The notes beneath the pieces were generated by a model. That model was not told where the DNA came from. It searched no databases and saw only the letters and a list, made by a program, of their open reading frames with translations. Source: Zygaena filipendulae (lineage: Eukaryota; Arthropoda; Insecta; Lepidoptera; Zygaenidae). Taken from it: a stretch of 64,000 nt of DNA. A program made the translations under genes and the position numbers. Below, piece after piece: positions 1 to 14,600 of the stretch (its first letter is position 1; each line of letters begins with the position of its first letter). The DNA lies in contig OU015658.1 in NCBI GenBank assembly GCA_907165275.2, positions 880,501 through 944,500 on the forward strand, read 5' to 3'.

Positions 1-14
1 TTTTGAAAAAAGAT

Positions 15-1818
15 TTACATTGGTGGCGGTGGAGGGACCGGTAATAATGGGGGCGGTGGGGGAACCCCCATGAGGGGCGTGCCGGGAGGAGGAGGAAGCC
101 GCATTCCATGGTTCTCCCACATTTTGGGTGGAGGTGGCATGCGCAATGTCTCCATCTTAAATGCAAACTGCAAAAAGAACTGCTTGGTATCTTTATTCCA
201 GTGAGTCCAAAATTTCGAATCATGTTTCTCAACTTCCCTGCTGGGCACCTTGAATGCAATAGTTTCATAAGGTTCAGCTGCAAACAGTAAGTACTGCCAT
301 CTGCGATCTGGAGGTTCAATCTTTTGTTCGTATGCTGACATAAAACGATGTCTTGGTTGGACACCTTCAGCGATTTCTAAAAGATAAATAATAAAATTAA
401 AATCTGGGAACTTGGCAAATTTTAAAATACCTAGTATAATTTTGCTTACACTTAAGTTGCTCTATCTGGTTAAATACAATGACTGGTTTGACATTTACCT
501 ATTTGCCTACTGGTCTGACTCTGACAAACTGTATAATCTGGATTACTGTTTGAATTTTTGAGGCTAACATCAAGAGCAATTAACGATGATGCAGGCCACC
601 ATGCCTGTCCGCTAATCAAGAGGTTGCGGATTAGATTCTTGGTGGGGATGGACTTTGTGTAATGAACATGTAAAGATCCACATTCTCTATCTACACCTTC
701 AAGCACTTGAAGTATGCAACTAAATTGCACCATTGTAAAAGTGTATAGTTGGCAAATTTTGATAATTTATGTGTACTTTTGTAATTATGTTTAGATCCTT
801 ACCAGGATAATCAACTTGGAACAGTAAACTTTGTTGTCCACTTTCAGGATCCTTCTGTTTGGTGACTCTGTAGCCGGGTCTTCCAATTTTAACAAACTTT
901 TTTGGCTCTATTCTTGGTTTTTCAGGTGCTAGTTGCTGAGGAGATTCCTTTGCTTCTTTTGCTGCTCTGCGAGCCAAATTTGCCTGATGCTTTTTCCCTT
1001 GAGTATGGGCTAAATAGCTTCCTTCATTGTTGTGAAGTGTCAAACAAAGTTTACACTCGTATGATCCTAAAATGAAATAAAAAATTAAGAACACTTGTAA
1101 CATAACCAAGAGCAAAATGATTCCTGGGCCGGCAGTCTCAACAACATTATTGTATCGATCATTAACTAGGGACCAAAAATCATATCTATAAACATGATAA
1201 CAGTAACCAACATTACGTGAATTGCAAGTTTTGAGTCGAGGCTTGCATTTAATGTAATGTTGGTTACTGTAATGATGTTGATCGTTATGACTTTTGGGTC
1301 CCTAGTTAACAATTGATACGATAATGTTGTCAAAATATTGTGGAGACTGCCAGCCCTGTAGTTAATTGAGATTTTGACAAGTTCACACACATGAGATTAC
1401 AATATTGAGATTTCTAGCACTGAAAACAAATATATTCAGTCCTGAAATCGATTAATCTCATTCAGTGACTGTGCAATGTAGATATATGGAGTATGAAGTT
1501 CAGCTTTAAAGTTATGGTGTTTTATGCCTATTCACTACTCTTCCTGATTTCCACATTAGCTCTGCTAGTGCTAATTAACAGTCAAATCAGTCTGATGACT
1601 GAAGCTCATAACCTAACATTTCATAACTTGTAGTGCCTACCTTGTTAGACTAGGTTCAACTTACCTAAATGGTTTTTCATAAAATAGGGATCCTTGTTTA
1701 GATCGATTGTTTCCAACGCGAGTTGTCGAAGGCGTTCCCGCCGGTCTCTGTTGCTTTCGGACCATGACGCTACGCCTCCGCCTCCCGTTTTGCCACCAGG
1801 TCGATTTTGAAAATCCAT
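15..1818 (-). CDS. SF3A2: Splicing factor 3A subunit 2 (SF3a66), three exons
   Basis: SF3A2 is a subunit of the SF3a complex of U2 snRNP and is needed for branch-site recognition in the nucleus. Coding exons on the minus strand are 1818-1665, 1066-803 and 376-15. They total 780 bp (259 residues) with all joins GT-AG and in frame. The start MDFQNRPGGKTGGGG matches the conserved family N-terminus. A matrin-type zinc finger is visible at residues 54-78 (C56, C59, H72, H78; YECKLCLTLHNNEGSYLAH). The block around SAYEQKIEPPDRRWQYLL and WTHWN is typical of SF3A2, and the protein ends in a short proline-rich tail (PPPPM) much shorter than the long repeat tail of vertebrates. Only 14 bases of 3' flank are present, so the poly(A) site is outside the window. 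The gene is divergent from ADH5. Identification is by recognised family sequence and is very secure. Confidence 0.96.
580..700 (+). repeat. Degraded tRNA-derived SINE in SF3A2 intron 2
   Basis: The stretch CCACCATGCC...GCTAATCAAGAGGTT...GGACTTTGTGTAATGAACA matches the head of the SINE copies at 9176-9452 and 46505-46790, here on the opposite strand and with a damaged B box. It lies inside the 426-bp intron between exons 2 and 3. Confidence 0.6.
1125..1357. repeat. Full-length palindromic MITE in SF3A2 intron 1
   Basis: The termini GGGCCGGCAGTCTC and GAGACTGCCAGCCC are inverted. The inverted similarity continues inward through CTAACTAGGGACC-type arms to an inner GTAACCAACATTAC/GTAATGTTGGTTAC pair, so nearly the whole 230 bp can fold on itself. 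There is no coding capacity. I could not settle a target duplication. Confidence 0.75.
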
Positions 1819-3924
<2,106 letters not shown>

Positions 3925-4114
3925 ACTGCAGAGTCACAATCACACTTATTTTTAAAGATTTTTGAGAGCATTTATTTTTTTGTACTAACCCTATAAGCAT
4001 GGTGAGGTCAGCATCAAAAAAAGCTAGTCCTTTTGACAGTTGTGGACCTTCACTATTGTTGCAATAAGAGTTGAAATGTTTAAAACTGTTACTAATTGTA
4101 AGTTTACAACACCA

Positions 4115-4120
4115 AATAAA
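4115..4120 (+). terminator. Likely poly(A) signal of ADH5
   Basis: AATAAA lies 191 bp after the ADH5 stop codon in AT-rich sequence. It is the first canonical signal downstream. Confidence 0.6.
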
Positions 4121-4392
4121 CAATATTGTTATATCAAAATGAGTTTTTTCATAATAATTATATTATTGTCTACAAATTGAAAATTTTCTTCCATCTATAC
4201 TAAGTGGATGAAGAGATTTTTACAATAAGAAACATTGTCATTGGCAAATTATAATTATAGACGCCATTATTAAAGAAGAAGATATTATAAAAAGGTAAAG
4301 TTTTTGAGGTTATAGGGAGTAATCTCTAGATCTACTGAACTGATTGTGAAAATTCTTTTACCAATAGAATGCCAGTGTTCCTGAATGTGTTA

Positions 4393-4481
4393 TAGGGAAT
4401 TCCGGGATAAGAAGTCTTATCCCGGAATTCCCGCGGGAACTCCGAAGTTACTGTGGGTGATACTGCAGGAACAGCTAGTCA
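4393..4481 (+). repeat. Lep1-like fragment with an inverted head
   Basis: The block ends in GGAACAGCTAGTC and carries TTCCCGCGGGAACTCCG. It is preceded by an inverted piece (GGGAATTCCGGGATAAGA then TCTTATCCCGGAATTCCC), which makes a hairpin. Confidence 0.6.
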
Positions 4482-4832
4482 GTTCAGTCTAGTTCTGATA
4501 GAGAGCTAGACATCTAGCTCTCCAAATCTAGGTAGTTAATGTAGTTTAAAATGTATCCTATAGGCTACAACACTCAAGGATAGTGTCACTGAAAATAATT
4601 TAAAAAAGTTGGTTCAGGAGTATCAAAAGTTTCAGATCCTAAAACTTTACTTCTATTATCACAAAGTGTAATGGGTCAAGAAAAGTTAGGGACGGACGTG
4701 TCTCTAATGTAGTCTTGTATATCCGTAGTTACGTAACTCGTTGACGACAACAACAGCTGAATGTATAAATCAGGTTTCCACATGTACATGTACGTGGCCA
4801 TGACCTTATCCGAAACTTATTTTTTATGTCAT

Positions 4833-4920
4833 AGGGGGCAAACGGGCAAGTGGTACACCTGATGGTCAGAAGGCTTGCAGGTGCGTTGCCGACCTGCAAT
4901 GGCGATGAGAACTGGCTTTC
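4833..4920 (+). repeat. Interspersed repeat CATAGGGGGCAAACGGGCAAG family
   Basis: Sequence of the form ATAGGGGGCAAACGGGCAAGT...ACACCTGATGGT...GTGCGTTGCCGACCTG recurs at 14429-14480 and 55180-55300. It is probably a LINE or SINE fragment common in Lepidoptera. The rest of 3925-5401 shows no gene. Confidence 0.55.
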
Positions 4921-5148
4921 AAGTTATCCGAAAGTATCTACAAGGAATACGGAAAGCGAATCTCGGGGTCGATTTTGATAACAACTAAAACTGTCTGGTA
5001 GCTACGCAGATTTTGTTTCCAATAATATTCTTCGCCGGGAATCGAACCCATTGATTTGGAAAAAATAAGACATGACATGACTGTATTATCACGCGATCCC
5101 ATAGCATCACTGTTAAAATAAAATGTTTACAAGTTTTTGATATTTGCT

Positions 5149-5154
5149 TTTATT
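5149..5154 (-). terminator. Possible poly(A) signal of RMC1
   Basis: AATAAA on the minus strand is about 250 bp past the RMC1 stop codon. It converges with the ADH5 3' end. Assigned by position only. Confidence 0.4.
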
Positions 5155-5401
5155 AACAATACGTAAATAATGATTTTATAAATTTTAACACAATAGATAA
5201 TAATAATTAAACTAGAATAATTGGTAGGTACAATTTTTCTCAGTTAGGTACTTAATTTTTATAGTCTGTCGGCTTTGTCTCATCGCAATCGGTTTATAGA
5301 AAGACAGAAGACAGACAGATAGATGTATGGATGCGACACCGTGCGAGCGCGAGCGGTACCGCGGGCATCAGTTACCTAATGAACACTTCGCTCCGGCGCA
5401 T

Positions 5402-8400
5402 TCAGGCGGTGTCCATGATTTGTTTATAATACTCCATATAAGTATCGCAGTGTTCACCTGTAAACAAAGCATTGTGTGGGTAGTTTAGTGGCGAGATATT
5501 GTTTGGTTCACTTTTGCTTTTCAATCCCTACTATATAATATTATAATTAATGTGAAAGTAACTTTGTCTGTCTGTCTGTTACGCTTTCACGCCTGGATGG
5601 CTCAACCGATCATTATGAAATTATTGAAATTTTGCATACGCGTTGTCAGGGGTACAGAGAAGGACATAGGGTAGGTACTTTTTATCCCGGAATTCCCGCG
5701 GGATCCCCGAAATTAACGCGGGTGAAACCGCGGGGAACAGCTAGTATCAAATAAGTATCAATTTCTATGAGTATTCAGTCCATGTTCTTGAACGTCGACG
5801 TTCAATGGCGTTGCAGGAATTTAACATGTTCAGATAATTGGACGCAGATAAGCAATAACATGTTAACCCACAAAGCGAAGTTATTGATTCAGAACGATTT
5901 ATTGAGAGTTAGAGAACGTTTTTTAATTATGTGTTTACCTTATTACATTTTTTAAATATGTAACTAAATATTGAACATAAAAATGTTGAAACAAAATGGC
6001 GCTATAATTTTAAAACTTTAATTTACTCAAAATTTCTCCAGTGTGGATTAACACACTATTGCTTATCTATGTCCAATTATGCTAAAATATAAAAAAAAAA
6101 CAATTAATTATTATTAAAAATGAGAACGTTTGGATCGTTGGATTTTTTAAATTTTGAGTACTTATAAACTGATTAACGAATTTGGATGAAGTTTGGCATA
6201 CAGATAGAATAATGGTAGGGATTAACATGCAGACCAACTACCTACATAGGTAGGTACCTACTATTAAAAAGATTTTTAGAAGGAATACCGAAATCACAGA
6301 TATTATATACTATCACATATTATAAATTCACGCGCGTGTCAGGGCTATACTATTTCACAAAATACCGTACGTATTACAATATCACTTATTTAATCTTTAC
6401 TATTTATAAATGCGAAAGTAAGTTTGTTTGTTTGTTACGCTTTCACGCCTTAAATGGTCAGCCGATCATCATGAAATTTTGCATACACGTTGTCAGGGGT
6501 ACAGCGAAGGACATAGGGTAACTACTTTTTTCGCGGAATTCCTGCGGGAACTCTACAAAACGCGGGTGATACTACAGTGCATACTACTCGTGATCAGGGG
6601 TACCATACAGAAAAGTATGTAGGGCGACTTTTATCGCGGAATTTCTGCGGGATTCCCAAAATTAACGCGGATGAAACCGCGGGGAACGGCTAGGTAATTC
6701 ATTATATTATGTAAAATTACGCGGGACTTGAACGCGATGTTTTTTATTACCTTTTTTGCCTGACGTTTCGGCTGAGTCAAGTCCCGCGTAATTTTACATA
6801 ATATAATGTGCTCAAAACGCGAAAATCTAAAAACATTAGGTAATTCATTGATAAATGGAATGTTCTGGCACGGTGACAGAATGTGAACGTGATAACTGCC
6901 ACCGTCACACGACGGACTTCGTGGGTCGTGACGAGTCAATTTCCAGTCACATTGCTATCTCAAGCGCACGCTGCTGTAATATGTTATAATGATAAGATGA
7001 ACTCGAAAACCTATGAGTTATCGGGTATCGATAAAAAAATGTACTCATTTCGTATATTGGTATCATTTCATTTCATGAATAATTAATTAATTACCCACTA
7101 TGTACTATCGTTGTCGATATGTAAATATATACGTTATGTAACGCAATGCGTGTATACTTACCTACTTGAACAGAACAATATTTCGTACCAAGGTCAACGA
7201 TTGAAGTAAATAAAGTAGGTACGTATTTATGATAGATGTATATTATACCTACAGACTCAGATTTCGTCGGAGCCTACAGATAAAATATAAAATTGAAGTG
7301 TTTGTTATTAATAGGGTACTTGCATGAAATTTATTATAAGAAATTGTGTCAATATTTCAAAAATAGAGCCTTAGAAAAGCGTTGTCGTGAAAGATTTACT
7401 AAAAAAAATTCAATAGTTTCCAAAATATTCAACTTTTAATTTTGTGAAACGGAACGTTGCAACGAAACACATGACGTCACTTTTATTTTTTTAGGAAACA
7501 TTTACCTCTTCCAGAAAAGGCAAAAGAAACTAAGCGCATACAGTCAACACATATATTTATATTTTCTGAAGTTTTTTTACTCTAAAATGCATCGGTAAGA
7601 TGCATTTCGATTATTTACTGGAACTTTTGGAAGTATTCCGACACAGTTTAACCTTAATTTCGCTTTTGGATATTGAAGTTATCTGTCTGTCAGTGTCACA
7701 TGACCCTGTCAATACGACAGGGACATTTCTATCAAAGATTAATAAGGCGTAATGTCGTCCTAGTGACGTCATCCCGCGTTTCGGCGGTAAAGTCTAAAGT
7801 AGGAACTTTGAAACGCTCTATTTAATTAATTTATGCAAATATTTTTTTTCTTTTTCTTGCTTTGTTTAAGTAGGCCATATATCTTTGAAATAGACTGAAA
7901 AAAAAATCATGCAAGTACCCTTTTGCTAGTAATTCAAAATTAACAGCGTTTCACTAAATGCATCCATATGAAAGTAAATACGGCAGGTACTTACATAAAA
8001 ATAACAACTTTTTTAATATTTGTCTGTCTGTCTATTTGTCAGTTTGTTCCGACTAATCTCTGTCACAGCTGGACCGATTTGAAGAGACTTTCACTATAGC
8101 TGATGTTATAAAGAGTATCTTAGGCAACTAATTATATTAAAAAAAAAAATAGTTCCTGCGGGGTTTTTTTTTAATTTATTGAGGTTAACAAACGGTAGTC
8201 ACATTGGGAATTCCGAAATTAACGCGGGTGAAACCCCGGAGCTAGTTGATCCTATAAACATCAGCATCATCATCATAGCGGCCCTAAACTCGTCCACTTC
8301 CGGCGACGTGGGACCTACTTACTTACTACTTACCCTTGAGGAAGTCGGGCGCGCCGCGCAGCCGCTCGTTGGCCGCCATGAGCGCGTGCGCGACGCCCGC

Positions 8401-8657
8401 GACGGCGGAGGGCGAGTGCGCGCTCGCCGCCGCCAGCAGCTTGCGCGGCGGGGCGCGGGGCTGCGCCTGCGCGGGCGCCGCCGCCGCCGCCGCGCGCAGT
8501 GCGCCCACCGCCGCCACCGGCCGCTCCCAGCTCAGCAGCACCTCCACTATCTCCTGGCGGGACGGCGAGACGGCGAGGGGAGCCGCTCTAATACCTTATA
8601 CCGGCGTACTTACTACTCCTACACACGCACACCCACGGACATGCACGCACACTCACA

Positions 8658-8693
<36 letters not shown>

Positions 8694-11600
8694 CACACAC
8701 ACGTGGTAAATTTTGGTGCTGTTTGTGTTTGTGTAACCCGCTATAACTTTTACTTTTTTCTCGGAAAAACTTCTGAGTCTGAGCAAGGGGTACATTGAAA
8801 ACCAGCGCTGGGTGAACATCTGGATTAAGGATGTTCATCCAGCATACGCTGAATGCACTCCTATTGCCAATTGCCAATTTTTTGTTGATTTATTTGGATT
8901 TTGGTTGTGAATTGTATGAGTCAACTTTTAAAATATTCAAGTATTAAGTTTGTGTAAATGTAAAATTATGGCAATAAATATTTCATTATCATTATCATTA
9001 CATATGTTCGCGGATATGGATTCGAATACGAATATTTGATGTGCAGAACCGTGGATCCGTTGACTTTTTTGCAATTGCAATTCAATCCGTGTCTATGATC
9101 GTGACCTTTGACGCTTTGCGTGTCAGGAAATATGTTGACTCGTGCGAGTCTTTCTCTTATTTTGTTTATATATTTGAATAATAATAATAATAATACACTT
9201 CACAACACACAGATCTACTTGATCCCACACTAAGCTATAAGCTTGTGTCGTGGATACCAAGTAAACGTGGTATATACTACACATATTATTACATACATAT
9301 TATACTATAGATATATATATATACACACTCAGACTGGAAAATGGAACCCTGTGTTCATCACACAAAGTCCACCCCCACCGGGAATCGAACCCGGAACCTC
9401 TTGATTAGCGGGCAGGCATGGTGACCATTGCGCCAATCGGGTCGTCGAATGGAATCTAACATAGTTTCCAATTCATTAGCAGGTGTAGGTGTACTCACGT
9501 CGTGCGCGTGCAGCCGGTGCATCATGTCGAGCGCGAGCTGCGCGGCCGCCGGCTGCAGGTGGCCCAGCGCCAGCAGCTGGCAGGCCAGCGGGCGCGAGTC
9601 GCCCAGCGCGCCGCGCCGCACCAGCGCCCGCAGCCGCGCCGCGCCCGCGCCCGCACCCGCGCCCGCCCCGCACAGCGCGCGCACCGCCAGCGCGCCGGTG
9701 CCCGCCTGCACCACCAGCGAGTGGCGCGCCAGCGACGCCAGGTACGCCGTCAGCACCTGCCACGGGAAACGAAAATAAAAAACATTGAGAGACAACACTA
9801 AAATGTGAACACTAACAAACATACAAACAAACTCATATTCGCTTTTATAATTTATAAATGCGAAAGTCTATATAATGGCTATGTTTGAGTTTACCTGCAT
9901 GAGTACGTATGAGTTTACCTGCATGACTACGTATGAGTTTACTTGCATGACTACGTATGAGTTTACCTGCATAACTACGTATGAGTTTACCTGCATGACT
10001 ACGTATGAGTTTACCTGCATGACTACGTATGAGTTTACCTGCATGACTACGTATGAGTTTACCTGCATGACTACGTACGACCTCACCTGCATGACTACGT
10101 ATGAGTTTACCTGCATGACTACGTATGAGTTTACCTGCACGACTACGTATGAGTTTACCTGCATGACTACGTATGAGTTTACCTGCATGACTACGTATGA
10201 GTTTACCTGCATGACTACGTACGACCTCACCTGCATGACTACGTATGAGTTTACCTGCATGACTACGTATGAGTTTACCTGCACGACTACGTATGAGTTT
10301 ACCTGCACGACTACGTATGAGTTTACCTGCATGACTACGTATGAGTTTACCTGCATGACTACGTATGAGTTTACCTGCATGACTACGTACGACCTCACCT
10401 GCATGACTACGTATGAGTTTACCTGCATGACTACGTATGAGTTTACCTGCATGACTACGTATGAGTTTACCTGCATAACTACGTATGAGTTTACCTGCAC
10501 GACTACGTATGAGTTTACCTGCATGACTACGTACGACCTCACCTGCACGAAGTACTTCTCGTCCAGATGCGGCTGCAGCGCGCGCGCACACACGTCGGCC
10601 TGCGCCAGCAACGCCCCGCGGCGGTGCGCGCGCGCCTCGCCCCCCGCGCTGGGCACGTGGCCGGCGGTGTTGCGAGCCACCTCCTCGTCAGCCCATTTCC
10701 TGACAGGAATAACAGACAAAGAGTCGTGTGATGACTGTCATTTCATGCCATAAGAAACGATGAAAATGTATTTTTTTGGAGTAAAACTTCTTTGATTACG
10801 AGGGAATAGTATATTTCATTATAAGTGCGGAAAGCCTGTCATTGCAAAGAGTTCCGACAAATGTCTACCCGAGCCGAGGCGCAGCCGAAGGTGAGGGTTG
10901 ACAGTCGGAACTAGTTGCAATGACGGTTCCGCACGTGTACTGAACAACTATTTTTAATACAGTTACGAAAAAATTAAGCAATTTAATAAAATATCAAAAA
11001 CACAACAAACTCAACTAAGTTCCAACTGTGATCAAGAGATGGCGCTAGTCGTATTAGTAATGCGAAACCTACGTTTCGCAATGCAAAAAGTGTCAAAGTC
11101 GTGTCGCCATTTTTGACAGTTGGCAAAGAGAACGCACGAGTTCGGGAAAGGTAAACAAAAAGCTCGAGTATGTAATAGCCCACATCCCGAACGCTAAACG
11201 TCCCTGCAATACGCCACTTTTTGAGCAACTGTATTAAAAAGACAGTTTTTGCGGCGTATTATCTTAACGGGGCGTATTATGGTCATACTGAATAAGGGCC
11301 CTGATTGGCCTATATTACAAGCTTGCAGGAGCGGATTTTACAGACCTAAAAGAGACCTGCCCTAGTTTTCATTGCAAAAGAGCTTTGGTCTATTGCTGGG
11401 TGAGTAAAAGTGCACCGATTTGCGTGTGTGCGTGGGTGTGTATTTATATGTGTGCGTGCACGTGTGTCGGCGCGTGTGAGTGTGTCTGTGTGTGCGTGCG
11501 TATGTGTGTGTACGTGCGTTTGTGTGTGTGAGCACGCGCGCACGTGTGTATGTGCGTCTGCATGTGTCTCTGCAAGCGTGCGCGCGTGCGTGTGTGTGTG

Positions 11601-14600
11601 TGTTTGTGTGTAGGTGGGTACCTGTATACAGAGTTGATTTCGTCGAACACCTTGGAGAGCTCCACCAGATAGCTGCCGGCCTCCGAGACCATCTGGTCCA
11701 GGACGCCGTAGACGGTGTCCGCGCCCTCGGCCCGGCGCAACAGCACGGCCACCACTTTCGGCAGCTCGTCCTTCGGCACCTGGACGTGAAGGCGACAATA
11801 ACGCATCACGGATATTCGGACTTACAGACAGACGAGGCGGAGGACTTTGTTTTATGATGTGTAGCGAATAGTACCGACCCGGTGCGCCAGGCCGCGCGGC
11901 CGGAGCCGCAGCCGCCACAGGCAGCCCAGCCGCACGTCGATCACGTAGTCCGGCTGGAACACCACCCAGTGGCCCGAGTCTGTGTGCTCGCCGCGTTCAG
12001 GAAATTATTATATACTAGCTGAGCCCCGCGGTAATCTCGAAGTTCCCGCGGAATTGTTACATGCATACTCCCCCCCCCCCCCCTTTTCACCACCCTTAGG
12101 CGTAGAATAGGGTATTACACCTTTTTTGAAAAGTGTTTCAAATTACTCTCGAGATCGTCATGAACCAGTGGAATTTTTAATGCCTTAAAAATGATTTTTA
12201 ACTTATGACTAGCTATTCCCCGCGATTTCATCTCCGTTAATATCGGAGTTCCCGCGAGAATTCCGGGATAAAAAGTAGCCCAAGTTACTCCTTATAATAT
12301 AAGCTATCTGCGAGTACAAGTACCGTCGAAATCAGTCCAGCCGTTTTAGAGATTAGCCGGAACAAACAGACAGACAGAAAATATTTAAAAATTGATTTTT
12401 TCATGTAAGTACCATAATATACTTTCGTATGTATTTAGTGACAATCTGTTAATTTGAAATTACAAACAGACACTTCAATTCTATTTATTTGTATGTATAG
12501 GTTTTCAATTTTGATATGTAATGTGTGTGTGAAAATGTAATGTGATCGTATTACTTCCAAAGGACTGTCCAAATTGGATAATTCTTTTTTTTTTACCGAT
12601 TATTGTGAGGACAAGGTTTGTATAAAAGAACTTTGGAGTTCGAAACTTACGCGGGCGAATCTCCGAAACGGTTGGACCGATCTGGACGAGACTTTCACTG
12701 CAATTAGCTGATGTTATAATAAGTAAATTAGGCTACCTTGGAGCTCCTGCGGAAATTCTGAAACTAGTCTACAACGAATATAAAAGGATACACATGGGGC
12801 ACGGGGCGTCGTCGACCGACGCCGGCTTGATACCGCTGCCGGCCGCCACCGGCACGTGCACTGCCGAGTTGTTCTCCGCCTTCGACGGCTCCAGTATGTC
12901 GAACAGCAGCGACGTCTGGCTCGACTGGTGACGAACGATATCGACACGTTACCCTCCTTCCCGAAAGGTCCGTTTATACAGGTATATTATTTAAGCAATG
13001 CGCAAAAAAATTTTGGTGGTTCAGTATCAGTAATAGAACACATTTCCATTATTTGTTCAAAACTTTTTTATATTTTTTTATCCGGCTTCAAATTAGCAAA
13101 ATATGAACACTATCTATTCGTCATAATATCAATGGGCGCGCGCGCCGTGCGGCGTACGCGGGGGTGTTGCAGCGGGGTGAACGACCTCGATCAGCTGTCG
13201 GTACATTGTAACCCACGTAAATACCGTACCTAGCCGAACGAGCGATTCGCGAGCAGCGGTGACGGCGGCGAATAGAGTAGCCAGTAAATCTATTGCAAAG
13301 TATACATCTTTCGTTCACGATAACTTTACTTTTTGTACTAAGACTTATTAAAATAAAAAAGATGTTTATTAAAACTCCTTTAAGTTTAATTTGTAAAAGT
13401 TTGCGCACTGAATAAAATATATTCCTATATATATCTACAGACATTGAGCGTGCCAGACACATTCCGTCGCAGACAAAATAATATTCTCCTATACAGTGCG
13501 TATTAACTTTACATCTATCGTAACATGGTCGCGCAGACGCCGTCAGACACGGGGCAGTGTTCGCGGAAATAATATTTTGTCTGCGCGGTTCATGTCTGTA
13601 AGTGTCTGTGGCTACATGGCGAGCATGTTTGGTTTTGAAGGCTATGACCGCTGCACTAGGGTCATTTTTCTTTAGAACGCGTCGAGTATACTATTTGAGT
13701 GAAGTGTTATGTTTGAGCGATCAATATCAGTAATATTTGCGAGTGATATCACCCGACCCGAAAAATAATGCCGGATCGCCGGAAATATATCACATCACAC
13801 TGAAAGGTGATATTTTGCGCATATTGTCTAAACAAAGTTGATGATGGTACGACGATTTACAATTTGCTGTCCCCCGCGGTTTCGCTCGTGATAATTTCGG
13901 AGTATATACCTACCTCTTGATTCTATTTATTGGTGAAAACCGCATAAAAATCTGTTCAGTACACGGTGTATATTTCGTATTGAAATTTACTATATGAATC
14001 CTTTTTAGAGTCCGTCTTTCATAGCACTACTTAGAATTTCACTATGCTAATGCCTGGCATTTCCAAGGTAAAATTCTAAACAGTAATATTACGAAACATC
14101 AATACGAAAATTATACCGTGTTGTCTTTGAGTTTATTTATTTATTTATTTACTAGGAAGACCAGCAGCACACTTAAATTTCTATGTATAGAGACTATGTA
14201 CAGACAGATAGACAGACGCGGCGGAGGTCTTTGTATTATAATATGTGGTGATTGGTGAAATATAGACATCAAAGAGACGAGGTTACCTGATGATGCACGG
14301 CGACGAGGTCATCCACCACGCTGACCGCGAACCGGCCCGCCAGCCCCGTCTTCAGCACGTGCGTGGGGTTCGAGCTGCTGCTGCCGATGGCCATCAGCCA
14401 CACCTGGAGCAGTTTTTTTTTTTTGTCATAGGGGGCAAACGGACTGGTGATACACCTGATGGTAAGTGATTACCGCCGCCCGTTTGATATCAAGCTTATT
14501 TGCTGCAGAATCCTCTTCTCAATTTTCCTTTTTTCTTTAGTAAAATATAAGCAAAAGGTGGACCGACGACTTGGTGAAGGGCGCGGGACTCCATTGGACG

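Noticed and set aside
5767..5955. 62-residue open frame
   Set aside because: It lies over the left part of a TTGGAC MITE present in four copies.
8619..8877. Open frames rich in Cys-Val and Thr-His
   Set aside because: These are translations of (AC)n repeats. The same applies to 11410-11918 and 50033-50421.
9349..9452. tRNA gene on the minus strand
   Set aside because: The B box is perfect, but the sequence continues into a repeat body found at 46660-46790 and 580-700. It is a SINE head.
9862..10542. CRISPR-like array
   Set aside because: Units are directly adjacent with no unique spacers, and the DNA is eukaryotic.
9845..10753. Long open frames of 248-292 residues on both strands across the minisatellite
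   Set aside because: They result from a 24-bp repeat unit without stops. Only the minus-strand frame leaving RMC1 exon 9 has a possible meaning, and it is treated as intronic.
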